From assembly GCF_043290135.1 (NCBI RefSeq), contig NC_134710.1, positions 254,931,592 through 254,995,591 of the forward strand: a stretch of 64,000 nt of DNA, in the 5' to 3' direction. Under the pieces are notes generated by a model, which was not told where the DNA came from, searched no databases, and saw only the letters and a program-made list of their open reading frames with translations. Made by a program: the position numbers and the translations under genes. Shown here piece after piece: positions 56,396 through 64,000 of this stretch. This stretch comes from Rhipicephalus microplus. Taxonomy: Eukaryota > Arthropoda > Arachnida > Ixodida > Ixodidae. Positions within the stretch are counted from its first letter, which is position 1. Each line of letters opens with the position of its first letter.

Positions 56396-57196
56396 CGAAT
56401 TCCTCGATAACTCCACAATCTGGTCTTTCTGCAGAGATGAAAGCTCTCGGTCAAGATCTATTTTCTCGAGGACACTGTCCACTGTTGAGGGCGTTGTGGG
56501 TACTCTTCCTATGGTGCAAACATCTGAGACTTGTATGTAGTCATGAAGTGATGCTATGGCTGCTCCCTTCGCCACATGCTGTACCTCATTGGTAAAGTTA
56601 GTTAATAGCACATCAGTATATCCGTTCCGCACATTCACTAGACCTCTCGCCACGCGTATCCCCTTTGTGAGTAGCAGTTCGATATTTCCATCAGCTAGTC
56701 CGGCATATTCACGAAAAACGTTGCTTTTCACAGAAACCGTCACGCTGCTACGTGGCGGCACTGTCACACCTTCATCCACAATACGAAGAGACGAAACAAT
56801 TGGTTGCTCCGCATGACACATGGCAACAGCGTTCTCTGTAGAGAAAGAAACTTGGGATTTCTGCAAGTCGATGATGGCACTGTTCGCTTGCAGGAAGTCC
56901 ATGCCCAGAATTGCCTCACGGGAACATTCGGGGAGAACAATAAAACTGCAGACGTACACAAGGCCTCTTATTCCCACTCTCGCTGTGCACATTCCTATGG
57001 GGCTGACTAAATGCCCTCCGGCGGTGCGTATCTGCGGTCCGGTACAACGAGTGAGCACTTTCTTCAGCTTCTTTGCGAGCATGCTACTTATTACTGAGTA
57101 GTCTGCACATGTGTCTATTAACGCTATGGCTTCGACGTCGTCGATTCTGACTTGTAGCTCGGATGTCACGTCACCATTACTGCGCTTGTCCGTCAT
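56351..57196 (-). pseudogene. gypsy pol: aspartic protease, active site altered
   Basis: Retroviral-type protease and linker. The active site reads AIALIDTCADYSVISSML, i.e. Asp-Thr-Cys where Asp-Thr/Ser-Gly is required. The flap-like region and C-terminal AILGMDFLQANSAIIDL are normal. The related remnant at 17918-19060 still has DTG, so the change is private to this copy. The frame ends after a frameshift near 56390. The start is uncertain, since gag and pol probably join by frameshift or readthrough. Confidence 0.85.
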
Positions 57197-57285
57197 TGTG
57201 TCAGTGTCGTCGTCTGATCCGGTTAGCGATGGAGGGTTTTCAGTTTTCCGAAAATCAGCGGCCCTGCCTCCACAGGTCGCTGGTT

Positions 57286-58671
57286 CTAGTTTTCCCGTCG
57301 AGGGCTTGGTGAACGACGCCTCGGGAAAGTAGATGATGGGTGTGGACTCTGCGACCTATTGCGCATTGGTGCAATCGACCGCGATTCATGTCGCTGAGTG
57401 TTTGGATATGCATAGCGCGAAGATAAATATTCTTCGATTTCGTAAGGGCGCTCACCGTTACGAGGGCAGGGTGCATTCACTGGAAAGCCACGTAGCCCGA
57501 CCCGACGGTAGTGGCATGTCCGATAAAGATGACCTGCCTCCCCACAGTGGTAGCAGAGGGGCCGCCGGTCTGCCGTGCGCCATACATCACTTTTGCGGGG
57601 TCTCGCTTCTGGCATCGGCGGTGGCGTACTGCGAGGAAAGGTCGGTGGCATAATGGGAGCTTGTGCAAAGCTCGGGCGTCTCATGTCTTGCCGTACGGCT
57701 TGCGCGTACGACAGCTGTGGCTGAGGTTCCGGTTGCGTGTGGTGTGGCACCCGAGGCTGCGGTTGAATAATTGCTTGCCGCACTTCTTCACGTACAACGT
57801 CCGCGATTGAGGGCATCGCTGGAGGACTTTGGGGGAGTTGTAGTTTCTGGAGCTCCTCCTTAACAATAGCCCTCACCATTTCCCGCAGGACGTCAACGTT
57901 GGTGGGGAGGGTTGTTAACTCCACCCTGACTGAAGAGACGCTGAAGTCTCTGTAGTACAGTCGCGCACATTGTTGTAGTGTCCTTTCCATGGTCGTTGCC
58001 TCGGACCGGAACTCTGCCACAGTTCGCGGTGGATTACGCACCAGGCCTGCAAAAATCTCTTCTTTTACTCTGCGCATTAGGTGCCGCAACTTCTCGGCCA
58101 TGTTTTGGTCGGCTCGGCGGAAGAGCCGCGACATGTCTTCTATGTACATGGCCACGCTCTCGTTATTCCGTTGGTTCCTTGCCTGAAGAACAGCCTCTGC
58201 CTTCTCTTTGCGGTCCGTGTTCGGATAGGTTGCGATTAGCTCTCGTCGGAAGTCGTCCCACGACAGCAAGGACGCTTCGTGGTTCTCAAACCATGTACGT
58301 ACAGAATCTTGCAGGGCGACGTAAACGTAACGAAGTTTTCGGGCTTCGTCCCAACCATTCAAACGTGCAACGCGCTCGAAGCCTTCAAGCCAGTCCTCGG
58401 CATCTTCAAAGGTCTCACCGTGGAAGACCTCTGGTGTACATGGCGAATCCACAATGAGGTGAGATGGAGATGGCATCGACTGGGTGGCCATCGCAGTGAC
58501 GCTTGTGATTGAGGTCTCGACAGGTCTTGATGGGTCAATTAGGGGGCCAAACTCGGGCTGCTCACCACGTAGTCGGCGACTTGTGCGTTGGTGCACAGGT
58601 GTCAATTCTGCTGGCTCCAATCTTCTGGGATCTGGGCTTCTCTCCCTTGCCTGTGGTGGGCTTGGAATCAT
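57286..58671 (-). CDS. gypsy Gag (capsid and nucleocapsid), intact frame
   Basis: The structural protein of the element. ATG at 58671 (MIPSPPQARERS) is preferred; the frame is open to the LTR-proximal GTG. The capsid-like part includes PEVFHGETFEDAEDWLEGF, LNGWDEARKLRYVYVALQDS, VRTWFENHEASLLSWDDF and RRELIATYPNTDRKEKAEAV. The C-terminal part has one CCHC knuckle (CYHCGEAGHLYRTC) followed by a Pro/Arg-rich tail. No stop or frameshift is seen, in contrast to pol. Confidence 0.9.
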   Translation of the reverse strand: MIPSPPQARERSPDPRRLEPAELTPVHQRTSRRLRGEQPEFGPLIDPSRPVETSITSVTAMATQSMPSPSHLIVDSPCTPEVFHGETFEDAEDWLEGFERVARLNGWDEARKLRYVYVALQDSVRTWFENHEASLLSWDDFRRELIATYPNTDRKEKAEAVLQARNQRNNESVAMYIEDMSRLFRRADQNMAEKLRHLMRRVKEEIFAGLVRNPPRTVAEFRSEATTMERTLQQCARLYYRDFSVSSVRVELTTLPTNVDVLREMVRAIVKEELQKLQLPQSPPAMPSIADVVREEVRQAIIQPQPRVPHHTQPEPQPQLSYAQAVRQDMRRPSFAQAPIMPPTFPRSTPPPMPEARPRKSDVWRTADRRPLCYHCGEAGHLYRTCHYRRVGLRGFPVNAPCPRNGERPYEIEEYLSSRYAYPNTQRHESRSIAPMRNRSQSPHPSSTFPRRRSPSPRREN

Positions 58672-58691
58672 ACCCAGCACGTCCACCAGAT
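58672..58691 (-). other. Candidate primer binding site of the gypsy element
   Basis: Minus-strand TCTGGTGGACGTGCTGGG directly follows the 5' LTR. The same sequence with one or two changes follows the LTR of the remnant at 17717. The primer tRNA was not identified. Confidence 0.6.
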
Positions 58692-58975
58692 TGTTACGAA
58701 TAAATATAGCACCTGGTACTATATAAACTCTTTATTTAGGACGAACTTGTGCCCGTAAACTCAAAGCTAAAAATGGTCAGCCAAGAATGCCTCTTGCTCG
58801 CTGACTCCAACTTCGTCGGTCTCTTCCTCTGCCCCTCGAGTCTCGTGCCGGTCCCATGGCGTAGCATCGTGGCGCGTGCAGGACGGCGTTTCATGGCGCG
58901 GCTTTCTTGCTACTTGCTTGGCGGCTTTTACGAACGCGAATTGTGGCAGCGTCTTCTGCGATGTTCGAGCTGTGG

Positions 58976-58977
<2 letters not shown>
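58692..58977 (-). repeat. 5' LTR of the gypsy element
   Basis: 286 bp, starts TGTTACG and ends GTGGCA on the plus strand. Carries the promoter and polyadenylation region of the element. Confidence 0.95.

Positions 58978-59038
<61 letters not shown>
58978..59038. repeat. (TA)n microsatellite
   Basis: About 60 bp of TA dinucleotides adjoining the 5' LTR; the target DNA of the LTR insertion was probably this array. Confidence 0.95.
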
Positions 59039-59039
<1 letters not shown>

Positions 59040-59041
<2 letters not shown>

Positions 59042-59913
59042 TATATGATATCCATGAGCACCCCCCAAACATCAAACATCCTATATTACTTTCGTTCCAA
59101 GGATATGGGGACATTTGTATGAGCTGCCATCTCTCCGCAACAGCAACAGCTGTTGATTTCTCGGAAATCAACGAGAAAATTAATCATGCACGACAAAAAA
59201 AGCTAGTTATCCAAGAGGACTCCCGGTTATATGCAGCTGAGACCCACTTGAACGTTTATGTGAAATTGCAGATTCACATTACCAAGCATGCTGCTCCCCA
59301 GGACAGTTGAACACCGCCCACTGGAAACGCATGAGGTGCCAATTCAAAATACTAAACACCCTAGGAAGCCATGCAGTTGTAATGCAATACTCTAATTTTA
59401 CCAGAACGTTTAAATCAGCCTGCTGTATAGAACCAAGAGTCTTAACTAGCTTTTTTTTTGTGAGATATACTTTTTTTCATCTATTTAACATTCTCTTACG
59501 GCAGGCTACCATTGTCACTGACGAGAAATGGCCCTAAGTGCTAATGTCCCCAAATCTTGGTCATGATTATTTGTAGAAATAATATTTTGTAGCAGTTTCC
59601 TTGTAGTGCCATAAAAGGAGGACAAAAACAGACTCGCAGAGAGGCACAGGGCGTTATGTGCACCCTCTGCATGTGTGCTTATATTTTTGTCCAGTCTTTT
59701 ATGTTCTCCTAAATGCTGAGGAAGTGTTCAGGGGTGCAACAGCCAAAATAGAATTTGGAGCAATTTTCGGAGCCGCGCAACGTTACTTTTGGAGCAGTAA
59801 AATGCAAATTTAGAGCAGAATATGGGAAAAAAAAACAATTTTTTTTTTTTATCAGACCAAATCTAAAGCAGTGAAAAAAGAAGGCCAACATATAGAAGAA
59901 AAAAATGTATATA
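59040..59913. other. Intron, no recognised gene
   Basis: No feature identified. The long plus-strand frame crossing 58876-59310 runs through the TA array and is not a gene. Confidence 0.5.
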
Positions 59914-60167
59914 CAGTCAAACCCCTTTATAAGAGACACTGATATAAGAGACAAATATAAAAAAGAAACTATAAACAACAGGTGATACGTGAGGGTTTAA
60001 CGTCCGAAAGACACCATATGATTAAAATAACAGATACCAATGTGCCTACAGTAAAATACAGGTTAATAAGAAAATGCATACAAGGATAGGTATCTGCTTA
60101 CAAGACATCTCATATAAGAGACAAGAATTGCTGCCCAGAGCATGCCTCTTATAAAGGGGTTTAACTG
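59914..60167. mobile_element. Short MITE, CAGTCAAACCCC family, with nested SINE fragment
   Basis: Ends CAGTCAAACCCCTTTATAAG and complement of CTTATAAAGGGGTTTAACTG, TA on both sides. A second copy is at 26296-26480. A SINE tail fragment (GTGAGGGTTTAACGTCCGAA ... CACCATATGATTA, minus orientation) is inserted at about 59982-60025. Confidence 0.8.
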
Positions 60168-61136
60168 TATATGCACACAATATTCAAACCACCTAAATTG
60201 TGCAGAGTGAACATGAGTCCTACTATATAACAAAAGTAGTATTCTGAAGTACGCTACTGAACAAACAATAATGAAGTCCATATTAGCATTCGCCCCACCT
60301 GTCAAATCCTTTGACAGACTCTGCGAATTCAAATCTGGTGCTGCCAGACCTTCAAATTCAGGAGATTCGTAAAGCCAAGGAGTAGGGGTGGCGAAAACAA
60401 AAAAAAATTTGTGCACAAGTTTTTTTTTAATAGGACAGTATAAATGTAATTTGCTGCTTCAAACGATTTCCAGTAACTTTTTAGTTCTCAACGATAATAC
60501 TAGTACTCATAACTACGCGGTGCACACACGCATGAGCAATAGAAAAAAAATGTGCCGTGTCCGTGACTAGCGCTAACAGCCCCTTCCAAATCATGATACA
60601 CTTTTCCGCAATACATCGGTGTACCGCGGCGAAGATGACTTAAACACCGCACTTTGCAGTTTAGAACAAGGCCAAGCAATTTTCAAATTGCTACCCCCCC
60701 CCCCCCCCCCCTCACACACACCCTGCCACCACTTTTCTTTCACAGTGGGGTTAGGTTTAGGATACAACTTCTCGGTTCGCTTCCAAGGCGGGTTTGACCA
60801 TATAAAGTAGCAACGGCGACGCACGTTGGCCAAGCGTCAGCTGTCTATCATGAGGACAACGCAACTTAAAGCCAGAAAAATTTTTTATCAGCCGTTGCTA
60901 TGGGAACCAACAGGCTGGCAATGACGGTGTTCGCAGAACGTAGATCTTGTTAGAGTGCGAAAAACATGGCATACATTTCTAACATCGCATAATCGTGTTT
61001 GCTGATTAGCAATTTCACATTTTCCGCTAAGCCTTTGGTGGCTATGGTTTGTCTTAAACGTTCTGTCGTCCCGCCGATAAGTATCCACTGTGGTCAGTGG
61101 ACCGCTGGGCACGCCACGTTGTCACTTTATTTTATA
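60168..61136. other. Intron with poly(C) run
   Basis: Poly(C) at about 60692-60712. A minus-strand stretch near 60300-60400 (YESPEFEGLAAPDL) looks protein-like but has no spectrin match; see rejected items. Otherwise nothing recognised. Confidence 0.5.
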
Positions 61137-62632
61137 CAGGGTCATTCCACGCCAACTGTCCCAACCTTGGCACTCGAAAAAAATTCAGAACTATCTACTT
61201 AAAGCCAAATGTGTTTCCCCAAAGCATTTTTTGCGAAAAAAAAAAAATATTTTTAGTATCGCAAACCTTATTTGAATTTTTTTCGGAAAGCTCAAAATCA
61301 TAGCTCGTAAAGCACAACGAAAAATCCATTATTCTTGAACTAGGTTCGAACAAATTTTTGCCTTCAGAACAATGATAGGCGCTCTACTAGAAAAAAGTTG
61401 TACAAGCTTTTCCCCTTTCGTGGGTTTTTTTATGCGGCCTCAAATATGAAGAATCTGGTCCATAATGGGGATTTCTTCATAGACAACATTAGGATAAATG
61501 GTTAGGATAAATGGGATAGTTGACATTAGCATATTGCCAGAATGCTTTACTCTAGATCAAAAATGATTTCAGGCATATACAGTGTGAAGTAAAGTTTACA
61601 GGTGGCGACAAAGTTGGAAAAATGTTTTTTGCACACGTTCGGCCGTGAATTCATCATTGAGGCGGTCCTACTAAAAATATGTTGAATAGCAGATTTAGTA
61701 GCAACCTTCATTGGCTACTCACTCAGAAAGTTTTATGAAATCAATTTTTGTTTTAAGCGTGAAAAATATTTTTGAATTTGAATGTTACACATCTCGGGGT
61801 TTGGATGTGTTTATATCCGTAACAATGCGTCTTAGCAGTAAGTACAAGCTGCATGGACGTGGGGATCATCTGGACAATAATCAACTTTGTCCATGCTTAC
61901 TTAAATTATTTAAAAGCTAGTATTACCCTCAGTTAAGGATAAACCTGAGACCTACAAGGCAGCCTGGATATATTTATGCTTAGCAACACCGGAAAGTGGT
62001 ACCAATGTGTGACGCACTGCTACCTATATGCTAACATTTAGAAGTAGGAAGAGCCCAATGAAGGAGCAGGATGAAGGTTGCTACTAAATCTGCTATTCAG
62101 CATATTTTTAGTAGGACCACCTCAATGTTGAATACATGGTCGAACATGTGCCAAACTGAACATTTTTTTAACTTTGTCGCCATCTGTAAACTTTATTTCG
62201 CACTGTATATGCCCGAGATAATTTCTGAAGTACAGTAAAACATTCTGGCAATATGCTAATGTCAACTATCCTATTTCTCTTAATGTTGTCTTTCTATGAA
62301 AAAAATCCCAATAAGGACCAGACTTTCCACATTCGATGCCACATAAAAAACACATGAAGTGTAAAAGCTTGTAAAACCTATTTTAAGTAAAACGCCTACC
62401 ATTGTTCTGAAGGTAAATATTTGTGTTAACCTAGTTTAAGAAGAACGGATTTTTCGACTTGTTTTACGAGCTATGGCATGGCATGAAGGTTGCGGTACTG
62501 GAAAAATTTTTTCGCAAAAAATGTTTTGGGGAAAGTCTTGGCTTTAGGTAGATAGTTCAGATTTTTTTTTAAGTAAATAAAAGATGGTCGAGCGCCAAGG
62601 TCCGGACAGTCAGCGTGGAATGACCCACACCT
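61137..62632. mobile_element. Long inverted repeat element (1.5 kb)
   Basis: Left arm about 61137-61710 and right arm about 62073-62632 are complementary over some 560 bp with moderate divergence. Ends: CAGGGTCATTCCACGCCAAC and complement of CAGCGTGGAATGACCCACAC. The arms are separated by about 360 bp without coding capacity. The family is not recognised; TSD unclear. Confidence 0.85.
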
Positions 62633-63383
62633 TATCTGGTCGATCACGTCTCGAGAGTGTCCTCAGTTAACAAATACAATATAAAAGCATGGTTTAGGGT
62701 TAGGGTCTGTGAACTTGGGTTTGATTGATGACACTAAGTGCATGTGGCCAATGTGGCCTCCATTTCTCGCTAAAGTTAGCGTAGATAATTTTGAGGCTGG
62801 TCGGACATTTTGGCGCAGCATGGCACAATTTCAGCAAATTTCATGGTTTTGGCACAACTCTGCGCAACAATGGGAAATTTTATAAGGTCGGCACAGCTGT
62901 TGCACCCCTGTGTGCTACTAACAAGCCTGCATCGCATCCCTAGTTAATTTTCTAGCAGTGCGTAGGTGTGTGTATTATATATGCAGCGCATCCAAACTTA
63001 ACTCTGACAGACTAAAAAAAGGAACAGCAAAGAAAGCCAAAAGCTCCAGAAAAATCACACCAACTGCATACGTATTACCAGTGGTCTGTACTCACAACCA
63101 GTATTTTTTCCAAGACAATGTGCTATGCAACAAATCCTAACTATACAATATTATTTTATTTGGTATTCTTTGAATAGCTAAAATATTTATTTTATGTTAC
63201 AGCCCACTGCTAAGAACCTCAAAATTAAGCATCTACTTGGCACGTAATATGCTGGGTTGTTTTTCCCTACAATAACAAAAACAAGAGCCCACCAAACTTG
63301 CGAGATAAGAAATAGATGCACACTTATGTGCTGCTACTTATGCGAGCTTTGAAAAATACAAGGCTGCATTCTTTTATCGCTGC
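62633..63383. other. Intron, no recognised feature
   Basis: AT-rich with no defined repeat. Confidence 0.5.
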
Positions 63384-63633
63384 CCCGCCGCGGTGGTCTA
63401 GTGGCTAAGGTACTCGGCTGCTGACCCGCAGGTCGCGGGTTCGAATCCCGGCTGCGGCGGCTGCATTTCCGATGGAGGCGGAAATGTTGTAGGCCCGTGT
63501 GCTCAGATTTGGGTGCACGTTAAAGAACCTCACCCAGGTGGTCGAAATTTCCGGAGCCCTCCACTACGGCGTCTCTCATAATCATATGGTGGTTTTGGGA
63601 CGTTAAACCCCACATATCAATCAATCAATCATC
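63384..63633 (+). repeat. Full-length tRNA-derived SINE with target duplications
   Basis: About 250 bp. The tRNA head CCCGCCGCGGTGGTCTAGTG contains an A box (TGGTCTAGTGGCTAAGGT) and B box (GGTTCGAATCC). The body follows (GGTGCACGTTAAAGAACCTC, GGCGTCTCTCATAATCATAT) and the tail ATCAATCAATCAATC. TTTATCGCTGC is duplicated at 63373-63383 and 63634-63644. It resembles the tick Ruka SINE; family name from memory. Confidence 0.92.
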
Positions 63634-63948
63634 TTTATCGCTGCATCGTGCGGGGCTTCATCATGCAAAATCAATGAATAGGCTTCGGACCTACCTAGCA
63701 GCGAAACTGTCGGCATCTGTTTACACAACAATGTCTTATACGGTGCTCACAGTAGCTCTAACAGGCCCCCTGTCGACAAAACAAGAGTAGTGTGCAAATT
63801 GATAGTCGTAAGTGTGCCCTAGAGTTTCCTTGCTTTGAAGTCGCTGTCATTTCTTCCACCAAGCCCGACAGAGCTGCGTTTATCAATGCGTCGGCGGAGA
63901 GTTCTCATGCCGCAATCATGTCCCTGTTCAAGAAGATAAGTTCCCTGT

Positions 63949-64000
63949 TTGATGTAATAATAATATCTGGGGTTTTACGTCCCAGAACCCCATCTTGAGC
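63949..64000 (-). repeat. SINE fragment at the window edge
   Basis: AATATCTGGGGTTTTACGTC matches the complement of the SINE tail (ACGTTAAACCCCACATATC). The copy continues beyond the window. Confidence 0.7.

Larger units (their letters stand above)
53347..58977 (-). mobile_element. Complete Ty3/gypsy LTR retrotransposon
   Basis: A 5.6-kb element with two LTRs, gag, protease, RT, RNase H and integrase in that order on the minus strand. It is inserted in TA-rich DNA: TATAT precedes 53347 and ATATA follows 58977, consistent with a 4 to 5-bp target duplication. The LTRs differ by about eight substitutions and one indel as counted by eye. Pol has frameshifts near 55780 and 56390 and a nonsense codon at 54310-54312, so it is no longer autonomous. 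Confidence 0.95.

Noticed and set aside
58767..59310. Reading frames on both strands with long Ile-Tyr repeats
   Set aside because: Produced by the (TA)n array next to the LTR.
60270..60416. Minus-strand stretch with SLSKDLTG, resembling a spectrin repeat motif
   Set aside because: The surrounding residues do not match any spectrin repeat, there is no clear acceptor, and the next expected spectrin residues upstream of the exon at 50870 are different.
63384..63460. Possible tRNA gene at the SINE head
   Set aside because: It is flanked by target duplications together with a 170-bp non-tRNA body, so it is a SINE.
63790..63950. Possible exon on either strand next to the window end
   Set aside because: The frame is short, ends in a SINE fragment and shows no similarity to spectrin or another family I know.

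Overview
The window is nuclear DNA from an arthropod, most probably a hard tick. Eight short exons on the minus strand encode consecutive spectrin repeats of alpha-spectrin. The long introns are packed with tRNA-derived SINEs of the kind known from ticks, RTE, CR1 and I-type LINEs, Ty3/gypsy elements, a Penelope-like element, pogo/Tigger transposons and many palindromic MITEs. The tick assignment is inferred from the repeat types and from the spectrin sequence being clearly invertebrate-like; the species cannot be fixed from sequence alone.

Host gene. Alpha-spectrin runs right to left. Exons lie at 50870-51059, 39281-39384, 37522-37684, 27894-28163, 26537-26850, 19836-20064, 19178-19324 and 11843-12101. 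All have GT/AG borders and compatible codon phases (entry phase 2, then 0, 2, 0, 0, 2, 0, 0, exit phase 1). Together they give 558 whole codons, spanning about six spectrin repeats from the second half of the protein. The flanking exons lie outside the window on both sides. Introns range from about 0.5 to 11.5 kb. No other host gene could be supported.

Layout. 1-5047: decayed I-like LINE (minus). 5048-6540: gypsy integrase remnant (plus). 6545-10138: RTE-like LINE whose 5' third is inverted, with a tRNA-like module at the inversion joint and a SINE nested in the RT. 10140-11663: AATATTCGAA-rich inverted-repeat sequence. 11843-20064: last three spectrin exons, with a mariner-like MITE, a nearly complete Mutator-like transposase and a gypsy remnant in the 7-kb intron. 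20065-26536: intron with a piggyBac-type MITE, a pogo/Tigger element and a 42-bp degenerate copy of spectrin exon sequence. 26537-28163: two spectrin exons. 28164-37521: intron with a near-complete CR1/L2-type LINE, a SINE and a fold-back element. 37522-39384: two small exons. 39385-50869: intron with three further pogo/Tigger elements, other MITEs and a 127-bp hairpin. 50870-51059: first exon in the window. 51060-64000: upstream intron with a Penelope-like element, a complete gypsy LTR element in minus orientation, a 1.5-kb long inverted repeat and a full-length SINE.

The genes do not form an operon or functional system. One conserved cytoskeletal gene is interleaved with independent, mostly dead mobile elements. 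The most interesting points are the RTE copy with a twin-priming type inversion and a tRNA-like 5' module, a 2A-like motif with its key glycine replaced in the CR1 ORF1, the spectrin pseudo-exon fragment, a graded set of pogo elements from near-complete to MITE, a hammerhead-like motif downstream of the Penelope-like element, and several large palindromes. I did not find evidence for a wholly new biological system.
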